A program made the translations under genes and the position numbers. From Capsicum annuum (taxonomy: Eukaryota > Streptophyta > Magnoliopsida > Solanales > Solanaceae), in assembly GCF_002878395.1 (NCBI RefSeq), contig NC_061119.1, positions 12,743,871 to 12,807,870 on the forward strand: a stretch of DNA of 64,000 nt. The letters run 5' to 3'. The notes under the pieces are model-generated. The model did no database searches. It was not told where the DNA came from and worked only from the letters and a program-made list of their open reading frames with translations. Positions 45,459-57,540 of the stretch are shown piece by piece. Numbering within the stretch: the first letter of the stretch is position 1; each line of letters starts with the position of its first letter.

Positions 45459-46342
45459 TAGGAACCATTCATCCCCGAATGATGGACAAGGTAGGGGTAA
45501 CCACTCACAGAGTCATTTGAATTATCAAACATATTCCCAATCTTTATTAAAGTTCGAAAACAAATAGGGAAAGATATTAATCTTTCCTTTAACAACCTCA
45601 AAAAATAAAGATGTGTCTAAGAATACATACCTTCCGCACGAATCCCAGGAGCAGAAAACAAGAGCAGATATTTGGAATTCATGTCCTCTTTTGCTTCCCA
45701 AGTAGCTTTTTCCACCTTATGGGTCCACCATAGAACCTTACCCGATGCCATATTCTTGGTCCACAACTGATGAACCTGCCTATCCAATATCTCAATTGGG
45801 ACCTCTTCATAAGATAGAGAATCTGAGATACCCAATTCTTTCAAAGAAATAACCAAAGAACGATCACCAATGCATTTCCTCAACATGGAAACATGCAATA
45901 CCAGATAAATCAAGCCCAAACTAGCTGGCAACTCCAATTCATAAGCAATATTACCAACCCTTTAAAGAATCACATAAAGACCAATAAACTGGGGACTGAG
46001 CTTCCCCTTCTTGCCAAAACACACTACTCCCTTTACGGGAGACACATTTAGGAATACCTTATCACTAATCTTGAACTCTAAGTCTCTACGCCTAACATCC
46101 ACCTAAGACTTTTGGCAACTCTGAACAGCCTTAAGCCTATCCCGAATCACTTTTACCTTCTCTATAGCTTGATAAACCAGATCCAGTCCAAATATATCTG
46201 CCTCACTAAGCTCAAACCAACAAATAGGAAATCTACACTTTATACCATACAACGCCTCCAAAGATGCCATACCAATACTAGAATGATAGCTATTATGGTA
46301 AGCAAACTCCACCAAAGCTAGATGCTCAACCTAATTGACACC
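45459..46342 (-). pseudogene. Chromovirus 3 integrase C-terminal half and tail
   Basis: The minus-strand open piece 46103-46315 has FAYHNSYHSSIGMASLEALYG, the end of the integrase core and start of its GPY-like region. The piece 45617-45937 has VFHVSMLRKCIGD-type sequence, then EVPIEILDRQ and ATWEAKEDM, the chromovirus C-terminal region. A stop or shift separates them near 45960-46100. The rest of the core is on the far side of the Athila element (58759 onward). Confidence 0.85.
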
Positions 46343-46347
46343 GTAGT
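46343..46347. repeat. Athila target-site duplication, left
   Basis: GTAGT here is repeated at 58754-58758. Confidence 0.9.
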
Positions 46348-47545
46348 TGATGTTGGGCAAGCACCATAACTTACCAATGTTTTAGCTAAGTTTTGAGGAT
46401 AAAATACATAATTCTTGCACTTTTAGTCTCTTTTTAGTTAAGTGAGCTGACCTATGTGATTAGCATGCTTTCCAGGTACTAATGAGGAAGATTACAACAC
46501 TTTGGGGACCTGTGGACAGCAAAGGAAACTTCACATAAAAAGGAAAGCAGCATTTGGACTGAATGTGATGTATGGGAACTTTTTCTCGGGCAAACTCAAT
46601 ATTTTTAAATAGTTAAGGATGCAGTAGCAATTTATTAGAGAAGGATGATATTAAAAGCCTTATGGCTGAATTTTTAGGGATTATTCACATTCTGTATTAT
46701 TTTGAAAACAAGAAAAAGTGGCTTAGCTTGAGGACGGAGAGAGAGAAATGCTTTTCTCTCTTATTTTTTGTTATTCATCTTTATCACCAAGATCGTTCTA
46801 AGTTTTGGTATGATGAATATTTCTATTTTGATTTCCGTTTTATTCATGAGTAGCTAAGTTTATTTGTTAGGGTTATGGAAACCTTGTAGTATACTCTCTA
46901 TTGCTATGGGTTTTTGAATTTATGATGTGTTAATCCACTTATATCATTACTCTCTTCATTTTGATTGAATTCTCGTGGTTGCAAACATAGGGAATGCGAC
47001 ATTATAGCAATAACTTGTTCGATAGAAAAGTTACTATTTGGAAAAGAGAGTGTGACAAGAAAATAGAGTTTCCAACCTCTATTTTACACGTTAATGCCTT
47101 AGCAGGATTAACTTCTTGGAGAGTTCGTACAATTGGTTGTACACTTTGGATTCGAGAGAACTAAGGTGAATAAATCCTTGATGGTTGAGAAACACTTGGA
47201 TTTAGAATTGGAATACGTCTCTCTATAAGTGCATGCTTGTATAAAATCCGTATTAATGATAGTTAATAGAGAAGTAAAAGCTACAAGGTGGACATAACCC
47301 TAATTTGTCATTATCTGTGATTAAATATTATTACACATATCATCTCATCGTTACACTGATAATATTATTGTGCACCTAAACTGAAACCCCCTTACCTTGG
47401 AACCTTCGATCAACAGTCTAATAATAATCGCAATACTTAGTGATCATAGTATTCCCTGTGGGATTCGATACCCAACCCAGTTGGGTTCTATATTGGACAG
47501 CGACCGCTTGCACTTTCTAACGAGAGTTGTAATTTGGTCGTATCA
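46348..47545 (+). repeat. Athila 5' LTR
   Basis: It starts TGATGTTGGGC and ends GGTCGTATCA. Relative to the 3' LTR, 15 bases right after TGATGTTGGG are replaced by a single C. The 63-residue frame at 46662-46853 also appears in the 3' LTR simply because LTRs are copied from each other. Confidence 0.93.
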
Positions 47546-47550
47546 AATTT

Positions 47551-47568
47551 TGGCGCCATTGCCGGGGA
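47551..47568 (+). promoter_or_regulatory. Primer binding site, Athila
   Basis: TGGCGCCATTGCCGGGGA follows the LTR by five bases. It differs at one base from TGGCGCCGTTGCCGGGGA, the site usual for Athila and related Ty3-gypsy elements. Confidence 0.9.
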
Positions 47569-47676
47569 ATACGGTTGTCAACTAAGTTTGTGATAGTTAA
47601 TAGACCCTTTAGTCAAAGATTCTCAAATTTTACTTTTTGTTTGTTGTTTTTGTTTTGTTCAGGTTTAGTGGGTTGC

Positions 47677-49384
47677 ATGCCAAATACACAGAGATCTGGT
47701 CAGCCATTATTACCTATAAATCCTGAACCACATCTCATTGGCAGAATGGGTGCGCAATGAGACCTTGAAAGGATAGCTACTCAACAGGAGCAGGCTAGAT
47801 TAGCTGCATTGGCAGCTGCGCAAGTAAATCAACAAAATACTGATAACCCAGGTCGGGTACCAAATCTTGATGATGAGGACTTGGGTGATGATGAGTTATT
47901 AAATCTAAGGTGTGTAGATGATGTGGCTGCACCAGTGAACAGGAATGTCAACAAAGATCGTCAATCTAGGATGAGACCCGAACGCTGAGCTGTGCAAGTT
48001 GCTTTTGATGATGATGATGACGACTTGGATGGGGCTGGTGGCACAGGGGCTATTATTCCTCCGCCCTTGGCACCCGAAGCCAAGTTCAATATCACTAGCA
48101 CCATGATCCAGCTATTTCAACTCAAAGGATTATTTGGTGGACTTGCAGACGACAATCCGAATATGCATCTGATTAATTTTATCTCAACATGTAAATCATT
48201 TGACAATCCAGGGGTTGGACAGAATGCGATCCGACTGTGCTTATTTCCATTGTCTCTATCTGGAGAGGCAACTCTATGGTTAAACGGGCTAACTTCTGAC
48301 TCTATTACCAATTGGAGGCAACTGAAAGAAGCTTTCCTAGAAAGATTCTTTCCGCCATCCAAGAAATCATAATTAAGAGATAAGATAAGCAATTTTAGAT
48401 AGCTTCCAACTGAAGCTCTCCACGAGACATGGGAGAGGTTGAAGAAGAAGCTTATGCGGTGCCTAAATTATCAGATGACCAATGTCCACCTGATGGAAAT
48501 ATTATATAGGGCTTTGAACTCCGTGACTAAGCCAGTGGTAGATAATGCTGTGGGTGGGTCATTCATGGACCTTACTTTTATTGAGGCATGTGATATGCTG
48601 GATCGTATGACAAAGCAGAGTAGGGCTTAGCATACCAAGGATTCTGAGGTAGCAAGCTCTACTGTATCTATTGGCATGACGACAGAATAGAGGCGAAGAG
48701 AAGAGGAATGTGACCAGGATATGGCTCATATGAAAACGTAGATGGACCTTTTTACTAAGCATTTATTATCAGGGAAGATAGAAAAGGTCAAAGCTATTGT
48801 ATCATAGGGAAGAGATGACTCTGATTCTGAGAAGGAAGCAAATTACTTAAATAATTAGGGGGATTTCCGAGGCAATGTCCAAGGAAATCAAGGTAGGAAC
48901 TATTATAAAAAATCTAGATACAAGGACCGAGACCAAGGGAATTGGAAGAATAAGAATGACAAGAGCGGTTTGTACGTCCCTCCTGGAAATCATGAAGCTG
49001 TTGCACCTAGCTCTGGGAAGATGTCCATGGAGGACATGATGGCTAAGCTGTTGAAAGGAGTGGAGGCAACTAACACGGGAGTAGCTGGTAAAAAATGATT
49101 TGTCCTTAATGAATCAATTGGTTGACTCGCATTCCACTTCAATAAAACAGCTGGAACAACAAATGAGTCAACTCTCAGTGGCATTCAATCAAATAAAAGC
49201 TAGCACTTTACCAAGTGAAACTGTGCAAAATCTAAGGAAAGATGGATCATGTTTGGCTATTACCACCAGGAGTGGTAAGGTGTTGGAAAATTCATCCAAG
49301 GGCAAGCCTGTGGTTGATAGTATAGAGGAGAATGTTCTTGAAATAGATTGTGATGATTCTGTAGAAGTTGAGCCAAATTCATAA
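47677..49384 (+). pseudogene. Athila gag, lightly damaged
   Basis: The chosen start (47677, MPNTQRSGQP) is the first ATG after the primer site that enters the Gag frame. The frame then has TGA at 47758 and about 47986 (both probably former Arg codons) and TAA at 48370. The Gag core is 47992-48372: [20 protein letters not shown], then [20 protein letters not shown] and FFPPSKKS. A second helical part (48439-48630) has DMLDRMTKQSR. An Athila-type Gly/Asn/Arg/Tyr-rich spacer with YVPPGNHE follows near 48970; Athila Gag has no zinc knuckle. From about 49085 to 49384 the frame shifts by one and then returns. Confidence 0.9.
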
Positions 49385-52300
49385 AGGACCTTTTGACAAA
49401 GAAAAGGGCAGGGAGCTATGAACTGGCAGATAATTTTCATCATTGCAGTGCAATTGCCACGAGGTCATTGGTACAGAAGAAGGCAGATCTGGGTACTTTC
49501 ACTATTCCTTGCATGGTTGGATCTTTAGATTTTGCTAAGGCTTTATATGATTTAGGGGCTAGCATTAATTTGATGCCACTAGCCATTTATAGACAGTTCG
49601 GGTTGGGGGATCCTACACCAACCAATATGCGGCTTGTAATGGCAGATAGGTCGGTAAAACGACCTGTTGGTATCTTATATGATGTATTAGTAAAGGTTTC
49701 TACCTTCATTTTTCCTGCAGACTTTGTTATTTTGGATTGTGAGGTGGATTTTGAGGTGCCCATAATCTTGGGTCGACCTTTCCTCGCAACAGGAAGTGTG
49801 CTTATTGATTTGCGAGCAAATGAGCTTTTATTTCGAATGAATGATGAAGTGGTACATTTTGATGTATGCAAATCAATGAAGCAACCCAAGGATATGAATG
49901 TGTTCTCTATATTTGATGTTTATTATGAGAATGAGAAGGAATTATCTTTAGAGAAGCAGCTTACTGTTGAGCCATTGGCTGCTGTGCTTTTGAACTTTGA
50001 TCGAGAGGATGTTAAAGAGTACGAAGAAACTATCTGTCCTTTGACAGGAATGGGGTCATATTCTTATGCCCCCAAGAAGCTGGACCTTGACCTTAAGAAT
50101 CGACCTTCACCACTGGCGAAGCCATCCATTAAAGAGCCACCGGTGTTAGAATTGAAAGAGCTACCCAGTCATCTAAGGTATGTGTTCTTGGGTAGTGGAA
50201 ATATACTGTCGGTTATTATTGCTGCTGATTTAGGTGAACAATAGGTAGAGGCTCTCATCTCTGTTTTGAAGAGGTACAAGAGAGCTATTAGTTGGACTAT
50301 TGCTGATATAATTGGTATCCCTCCTGGCATATGTATGCACAAGATTCAGCTAGAGAAAGATTGCGTACCCACTATTGAGCATCAGCGTAATCTGAATCCA
50401 CCTATGCAAGAGGTGGTGAATAAAGAAATCATAAAGTGGTTAGATGTAGGGGTGGTGTATCCAATCTCTGACAGTAAATGGGTAAGTCCTATACAATGTG
50501 TGCCCCAAAAAAAGGGCATGACAGTAGTAGCGAACGAGAAGAATAAGCTAATTCCACTCAGGCCTGTCACAGGGTAGAGGGTGTGTATGGATTATCGGAA
50601 GCTAAACTCATGGACATTAAAGGACCACTTCCCAATGCCATTCATGGATCAAATGCTTGATCAATTTGCAGGAAAGGGATGGTTCTATTTCTTGGATGGT
50701 TATTCCGAATATATTCAGATTTGCATTGCTCCTGAAGATCAGGAGAAGACCACTTTTACATGCCCATATGGTACTTTTGCATTCAAATAAATACCATTTG
50801 GGCTATCTAATGCACCTGCCACTTTTTAGCGATGCATGATATCCATTTTCTCTGATATGATTGAAGACACCTTGGAGGTATTTATAGATGACTTTTCGAT
50901 TATAGGTAAGTCATTTGAGTCATGCTTGGCAAATCTGAGTATGGCTTTGCAGCGATGTGTGGAATTCAATCTGGTGCTAAATTGGGAGAAGTGCTAATTT
51001 ATGGTTAAGGAAGGCATTGTTCTCGAGCACAAAATCTCTGAAAAGGGAATTGAAGTTGATCGAGCCAAGATTGAAGTTATCGAGAGACTACCACCTCCAA
51101 TTTCTGTGAAGGGGGTTCGTAGTTTTCTCGGTCATACTGGTTTTTATCGGAGGTTTATTAAAGACTTCTCCAAGATTGCAAACCCATTATGCAAACTTTT
51201 GGAGAAGGAGGCAAAGTTTTACTTTGGTGAAGATTGCTTAAAGGCATTTGAATGACTCAAAGGAAAGCTAGTTGAAGCCCATATTATTGTAGCACCCGAT
51301 TGGTCTCTACCTTTTAAAATTATGTGTGATGCAAGTGGTGTAGCCTTGGGTGCTGTACTTGGTCAGAAAAGAGAAAAGCTATTTCATCCAATCTACTATG
51401 CGAGCAAGGCCTTGAATGGAGCACAAAAGAACTATACCATTACTGAATAAGAGCTTCTTGCGGTTGTTTATTCTTTTGAAAAGTTCCGTGCTTACTTATT
51501 GGGAACCAAGGTAGTGGTTCATACAGATCATACGGCTCTAAGATATCTAATGGCAAAGAAGGATGCCAAGCCAAGGCTAATTAGGTGGGTGCTACTGCTT
51601 CAAAAAATTGATTTCGAGGTAAAGGATAGAAAAGGTTGTGAAAACCAAGTAGCTAATCATCTATCTAGACTTAAGAGTGAGCACACAGTGCAGACCGACC
51701 TTGATATTGATGATGCATTCCCCGATGAAGAGATTCTAGCAACTATGGTGGAAAACTTACCGAGGTATGCAGATTTTGCTAACTACGTGGTAAGCGAAGT
51801 GATTCCTGAGAATTTCTCCTTTCATCAAAAGAAAAAGTTCATGCATGATGTGAAACATTACTTCTGGGATGAGCCTTATCTTTTTCAACGATGTGCTGAT
51901 GGTATTATTAGGCGGTGCATCCCAGATGTAGAGGTGCCTAGCATACTGGAAGCACGCCATGCTTCCCAAGTTGGAGGTCACCATGCAGGTGAACGGACGG
52001 CCAAGAAAGTACTGCAAAGTAGCTACTATTGGCCTTCATTATTCAAGGATACCTACAATTTTGTAAGAAGATGTGATCAGTGTCAGCGGCAAGGTTCTAT
52101 CTCAAAGCACCATGAGATGCCCATATCCAAAATGCTTGAAGTAGAGTTATTCGATGTCTGGGGTATTGACTTCATGGGCCCATTTGTGAGCTCATTTGGG
52201 ATGAAATTTATCTTAGTTGCTGTGGATTATGTATCCAAATGGGTCGAAGAAGTCGCTCTAGCTGATAATGAAGGTAAGAGTGTTGTGGCGTTCTTAAAGA

Positions 52301-53047
52301 GAAATATCTTCTCTCGTTTTGGGGTACCCCATACCATCATAAGCGATGGAGGATCATATTTCTGCAACAAACTGTTCAGAGCCGTATTGGCAAAGTTGGG
52401 GTTAAGCAACATAAGCTAGCTACACTGTACCACCCAAAAACTAGTGGGCAAGTGGAGGTTTCAAACCGGGAAATCAAGCTGATCCTTGCTAAGACTGTGA
52501 ATGCCAGCAGGAAAGATTGGTCAAGGAAGCTGGACGATGCCTTATGGGCATATACAACCGTGTTTAAGACACCAATTGGCTTGTCACCATACCAACTAGT
52601 TTATGGAAAGGCTTGTCACTTGCCAATTGAGCTAGAACATAAAGCAATGTGGGCACTGAAGCAGCTTAACCTGAACTGGGATGATGCTATAAATATGAGA
52701 TTGGGACAGCTTAACGAGATGGATGGATTTCGTCTAAATGCATATAAAAAGTAGATCTTTACAAGGAAAGGATGAAAAAGTACCATGATCGGAGGATTAT
52801 CCAATGAAACTTTCAGAAAGGTGATTTGGTACTCCTTTTCAACTCCAGACTGAAGCTGTTTCCAGGTAAGTTGAAGTCCAAATGGTCTGGTCCATTCAGA
52901 ATCAACCAAGTATACTCATCTGGAGTAGTGGAGTTAGAAAATAATGATGGTAGTGTCTTTAAGGTGAATGTCCAAAGAGTGAAGCTATATATCGGTCCAA
53001 TCGACTCGATAAAATGTATAGCCACCATATATCTTGATGAAGTCTGA
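49385..53047 (+). pseudogene. Athila pol: protease, RT, RNase H, integrase
   Basis: One frame runs from 49393 to 52419, broken only by stops near 50242, 50575, 50788, 50827, 50995, 51253 and 51448. The protease has YDLGASINLMP (about 49552) and ILGRPFL. RT has MDYRKLN, motif A FLDGYSEY (about 50692) and an intact motif C FIDDFSI (about 50880). RNase H has CDASGVALGAVLG (about 51327) and [10 protein letters not shown]. The integrase has the HH-CC zinc site ([19 protein letters not shown]), WGIDFMGPF and IISDGG, then an extra G near 52393 shifts the frame. EVSNREIKL supplies the catalytic Glu in the new frame. A further shift near 52750 leads to the C-terminal piece ending at 53047. Confidence 0.93.
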
Positions 53048-53604
53048 GTAATCGAGATAACTATGTCATGCCGCGACAATAAATCAAGCGCTACATAGGA
53101 GGCAACCCATTATTTTACTAGGATTTTGTTTTTGGTAAATAAAAATTCAAAAAGAAGAGTTGAGCCACGACTAAAACTAAGGCGCTTGGTGGGAGGCAAC
53201 CCATCCTTCTAATCATTTTTATTGTTTTGATTAAGTGTAGGTGCATGAAGTACAAAGGAGGAGATAAGTCCCAATTTTGATTTGGAAGTGAGTCATGTCA
53301 ATGGTGGTAAGTCTAGGAATGATGGAACAATACAGGTAAGTGGGAGTGGTCAAATGTGTAAGGCTCAAGTATGATTTGCATTAGAGTCGCGCCTCAAATT
53401 ATGTAGATTCGACACAAAAAGTTTCGCGATGCGACTTTATTTTGTGACTTTTAATGAGGTCTGTGGTGGTAGCATAGGGATCGGGCTGATAGGCCCGATA
53501 CCGAAGCCCACCACTGACCTCGATGGGGGTGCGGAGGCGAAGCCCCCGTGGTATGGACCTTATCGACTAAGAGTTCGCCGCTTTTCCAATTGCCTATGCT
53601 CACT
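53048..53604 (+). other. Athila post-pol region
   Basis: Two copies of a GGGAGGCAACCCAT-type string lie at about 53098 and 53187 (GCGCTACATAGGAGGCAACC and GCGCTTGGTGGGAGGCAACC). This motif is common just after pol in Athila-type elements. The open frame at 53429-53701 is mostly GC-rich repeat and I do not call it a gene. Confidence 0.6.
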
Positions 53605-53850
53605 GCCTCACTTAGGCGATAGGTTAGGCGCCGCCTATGCCAACATAGGCAATAGGTTAGGCGCTGCCTATGCCATCGCCTATGCTCACTGCCTCACATA
53701 GGCGATAGGTTAGGCGCCGCCTATGCAAACATAGGTGATAGGTTAGGCGCCGCCTATGCCATCGCTTGTGCTCACTGCCTCACATAGGCGATAGGTTAGG
53801 CGCCGCCTATGCCAACATAGGCGATAGGTTAGGCGCCGCCTACTTATGCT
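53605..53850 (+). repeat. 86-bp GC-rich palindromic tandem repeat, about 3 copies
   Basis: The unit starts GCCTCACATAGGCGATAGG and contains two TTAGGCGCCGCCTATGC blocks. Units start at 53605, 53691 and 53777, exactly 86 bp apart. Each TAGGCG...CGCCTA block can fold on itself. The array is far richer in GC than its surroundings. Confidence 0.92.
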
Positions 53851-54778
53851 TAGGCGATTCTATGGGCGCCGCCTATCAACGTAAATTTTGCCTAATAACC
53901 CCTTTTTTTGAATGGACCAACCCGACCCATGTCTCATCTTTTAAATATATCCTCTACCCTTTTACCCCTCTTAATTTTTCTTAAACCTAAGCGCCACCCA
54001 AACAACCTTTCCCTCTCCAAGCCCTTCTCTTTTCTCATCTAATCCTGCAGGCTCACCTTCCCAATTCATCATGAATTTATCACCAAGTAAGTTGTTCTTT
54101 CATGTTTCATAGTTGTTTCATTGCTACGCTTATAATGGTTGACTGGATTTTGTAGTAGTGCTTGGTGATAAGAGTATGGTTAGTTTGTTATGATTTTTGA
54201 AAAATACATCTCATTGAGTGAAAGGATTCTCGTAGGTAATCTTGATTTTACTCCGGCATGTATTGATTGGTATTCACTGTCTTAATTTTTTATTATTATG
54301 GAGTTGAAATATTGAAGTTTAATGCATAATTTTGGGAGTTGTATGCTTGACTATGTGAGTGACTCGTTCATCGATGTAATGATCATGATTAACCAAAAGC
54401 ATAAGATTGTGTAATTGTTTCTATGCTATAGCATGATAAGATTTCTATGTGGTAGTATTGTTCAAAGATTGCATTGCTCAAATGAAATAAAGTTGGAAAT
54501 GGTAGTCAAGATTACAGGACCATTGTGTGTTGCTTCTGTATATCAAACTGAGAAATTATTATGTAAAGTGAAGGGTTGAAAGTGTGACTGCACTAATAAT
54601 GTTGTTGGCACATACCATCTAAATGTATGTCGATGAAGTCTGAGTAATCAACGACACTCACTCAATTAGTTTGTGCAAACAAATTAAGTATGGGGTGGTG
54701 CCATCACTATTTTCTTTTTCAATTATAGTGAATTTTACGAAATGAGACTAACATGACCCTATTATGATCTCAGGTAAC
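53851..54778 (+). other. Leader of the Athila downstream ORF
   Basis: After a last partial repeat (GGCGCCGCCTATC near 53865) the sequence is AT-rich with no ORF. GATCTCAG at 54766-54773 is a good splice-acceptor-like site immediately before the ORF start. Confidence 0.5.
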
Positions 54779-55729
54779 ATGGCTCCGAAAGGACGACAGG
54801 GAAAGGAGATAGGATCCACCTCACAAAAAGGTCAAAAAAGGTCAAGAAAGGACCAGGCTGATTCCTTCTCTCTTCAAGTACCTCGACGCACTTTTGGGAT
54901 CAAATGGGTTCTGGAGGAGGAAGGGAAGGAATGGTATAGAAACAATAAAGTGAAGAAATATGTACATGTGGAGTTGATGCAGAAGGAAAGTTTAGCAAAG
55001 AACTGCCCTCGCATTTTAGCAAAGATTATGGCACTAAAACCTGACTTTATCTTCCGAGACATGGGCAAATGTAATCTTGATTTGACTCGAGAGTTTTATG
55101 CCAACTGGTCCCCAAGGACTACGAGAAATGAAGTAAAGATTCGGGGGCAAGTCTTGCAATTGAATGCTGATTTCTTCAACTCTTTCCTGGGTACTCCAAG
55201 TGTGGATCAATCACCACTCAAGGAGCTCTACAACAGACCTCCCTACAGATCCATCAGACATACGTTGTGTGGATCAAGGTCCATGACCCGGTGGACTCGT
55301 CATAAAGATAATGGTCGTCACAATACTTACCCATATGCTTGTTTGAATAGAGAAGCTCACATATGGTTAAGAATAGTAAATTCCTGCTTGATTCTTGGGA
55401 CACAATACACTAAGGTCACGCGTGATCGAGTCTGCTTGGTATATGCTCTAATGATGAATGTTCCCATCAATATTGGTGTAGTTATACGAACGTCGATGCG
55501 AAAAGCAAGGGTGCACAAAAAGTTCCATTTCAGTTTCGACAACTTGTTGACTGCAATTTTAAGGAAAGAGCACATTGAGGAGGAGCCAGCAGACCATAAG
55601 TTGCCACAAAACCCGATGAAGGTGGGTCTCACAAAAATCAAAGATCCAGAAACTAGTCAAGGCATCAACCTTACCACTGCTGAGAGACATGCTCGAGATG
55701 AGAGTTTTTTTGCCATCTGTATGGCATGA
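54779..55729 (+). CDS. Athila downstream ORF, putative plant transposon protein-like
   Basis: This is the longest uninterrupted ORF in the window, about 316 residues from ATG 54779 (an in-frame ATG at 54764 is also possible). I prefer 54779: its context is AACATGGCT, with A at -3 and G at +4, and a TCTCAG acceptor-like site lies just upstream. The protein starts with a basic Lys/Arg-rich stretch (KGQKRSRKD, residues 15-25, nuclear-signal-like). It then has WVLEEEGKEWYRN, a REFYANWSP motif near residue 110 and VRIRGQVLQLNADFFNSFLG-type sequence. This fits the 'putative plant transposon protein' family often found downstream of Athila pol. I see no signal peptide or transmembrane helix, so it is not envelope-like by eye. 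It lies between pol and the 3' LTR. Function unknown. Confidence 0.75.
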   Translation: MAPKGRQGKEIGSTSQKGQKRSRKDQADSFSLQVPRRTFGIKWVLEEEGKEWYRNNKVKKYVHVELMQKESLAKNCPRILAKIMALKPDFIFRDMGKCNLDLTREFYANWSPRTTRNEVKIRGQVLQLNADFFNSFLGTPSVDQSPLKELYNRPPYRSIRHTLCGSRSMTRWTRHKDNGRHNTYPYACLNREAHIWLRIVNSCLILGTQYTKVTRDRVCLVYALMMNVPINIGVVIRTSMRKARVHKKFHFSFDNLLTAILRKEHIEEEPADHKLPQNPMKVGLTKIKDPETSQGINLTTAERHARDESFFAICMA

Positions 55730-55995
55730 CTAGGTTTACTATGATGAATGGGGGTCATGTGCCGACTGATGTAGAGCTTCGGCAGTTGGACTGTGACTAC
55801 CCGCTTAATGAGCATGCTCGGGCCATATGTGGAGTGGGGGTAAATTTTGAAGAACCTCTAGATGATGATGTGCCGACAGACGATGATCACCGACTGCTAG
55901 ACTCTGATGTGGAGGACAACTCTGATGATGAAGACTCTGATGATGATTCAGACACAGGGGGTATGACCCCGGATGTAGAGAAGGAGTCTGACTAA
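55726..55995 (+). CDS. Acidic tail ORF overlapping the Athila downstream ORF
   Basis: The ATG overlaps the previous stop as ATGA (55726-55729), one frame over. The 89-residue product ends in a long run of Asp/Glu/Ser (DDDVPTDDDHRLLDSDVEDN onward). A separate small gene with stop-start coupling is unlikely in a plant nucleus. More likely one long protein was split by a single-base indel near 55725, giving a basic N-terminus and an acidic C-terminus of about 405 residues in all. Confidence 0.6.
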   Translation: MTRFTMMNGGHVPTDVELRQLDCDYPLNEHARAICGVGVNFEEPLDDDVPTDDDHRLLDSDVEDNSDDEDSDDDSDTGGMTPDVEKESD

Positions 55996-57540
55996 CCAGG
56001 TTTTTGCTTATTTATTTACAGTGAGGGCAGTGTGTTCCTTCTTAGTGTGGGGTGCGGGTATCAGTACGTGTACGCCTGGATTGCCTTATCTACGGATTGC
56101 CTTGTCTGCTGTATTGATTGCCTTGTCTGTTGTATTGCGTACTGCTTGCCCGCATTTATTCTATAGTCATTTTGATTTAGTCGTAGTTAGTGAGTTGTAA
56201 TTAGTCAGATTTTTGCATAAAATTGTTCTTATAGACGGTATGGCATTATAACAGGAGTTTGTGTTGAATTACTACTATTGAAACATTTAGGCTCTAAGTT
56301 ATGACTCATTCTGTGATAATTATTTGTGGTTTAATTCATTTATCTGTTGGGTCAAGAATCTACAATGCTCCTAATTAAGTTGACCATGTGCCATGTGTGT
56401 GTAAGGTTATTGTATATTCTTTGTTGCGACTGATGCTAGAACTTGCCTAGTGTGTGTGTGAAGCGAAATAAAGATTGTGAGTTTAGGAGTTGATTTAGGC
56501 ATTTCTTTGGCAGCCCTAATTTTTTTATCTTCTTTTTACCTACCTTTGTACATTGTCCTAGTGAACACCCATTGAGCCTTTAGCTATTTTCTTTGGCAAC
56601 CCCATATGTAGCCTAATCCATTTTTTTAAAAGACCATAATTTGATCTAAAAGCTCCTAAGCACTTTAAATTGTAGAATCAAGTTGAGTAAAGAGTGTGGC
56701 AAAATAATATGAAAATGGTGAAAGTGATGCCCCAAAGTTTAGTTATTGGTACATGAAAATATTGTGATCAGGAGTGGCGCCCTGGTCCTTTCTTGGACAT
56801 TATGCACCTCGACTAACGCAAATAGTCTAAACTGAGGGTGGCTATCATAGGGATGCTTAACAAAAAATAAAAAAGAATAAAGAAAAAAGAGTTGTATATT
56901 CCCATCATAGTGTTTTTTATTGAGTAACAAAATGGGTGAAGAAAAAAAAGGGGGGGGGTTGGTAGATGAAAGGAAGGTAGAGTGGTTGTTAAAAGTTAGT
57001 GTAAATGGCATAATGTAGTGTATTAAAGCGCTTAGGGAACATAGTCACCATTTCTGGCCAAAATAGACCTACCCGTCCCTTAAGCCTACTTTACAACTCG
57101 TAAAGACCTATTTGATCCTAACCTTAGCATTCTGATATTAGTGGAGCATTACACTAAGGGAAAGAATATGGTCATCAGTTGTAATATAAGAATTCTTTGT
57201 GAGAGTGAGAGAAAGAAAGTTCTTATACCCATATTTCTGAAAAATGCAAAACTATGAGTGATTATGGGTAACATTTTGTGTGAGCGCACATGGTTGATGA
57301 TTGTTGGGTAGTTATATATGATTTTTTTTGGCTTAACTTGTGTATACGAATTAACCAACTTAATGAGTATATGTTGGAGGGTGAGTTGTTTCTAGTAATG
57401 ATCAAGAAATCTACTCTTTGTTAATAATTGCCGTGTATGTCTTGTTGAAAATTTTGTGTTGCTCTTGTGAAGTTTAGTTAGTTATTCGCATGGATTTACT
57501 ATTTTATTCGAGGACAAACAAAGCTTTAAGTGTGTGGTGG
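55996..57540 (+). other. Athila 3' non-coding region and purine/GT-rich end
   Basis: No gene is seen. Three repeats of GATTGCCTTRTCT lie at about 56079-56128. A G-run (GGGGGGGG) is near 56950. The last bases, TAAGTGTGTGGTGG (57527-57540), probably act as the polypurine tract before the 3' LTR. Confidence 0.6.

Noticed and set aside
46662..46853. 63-residue ORF nearly identical to one at 57869-58060
   Set aside because: Both lie at the same place in the two Athila LTRs; identity follows from LTR copying, not from selection for a protein.
53429..53984. ORFs with repeated GDRLGAAYAN-like units
   Set aside because: They are translations of the GC-rich 86-bp array; there is no evidence of a protein.
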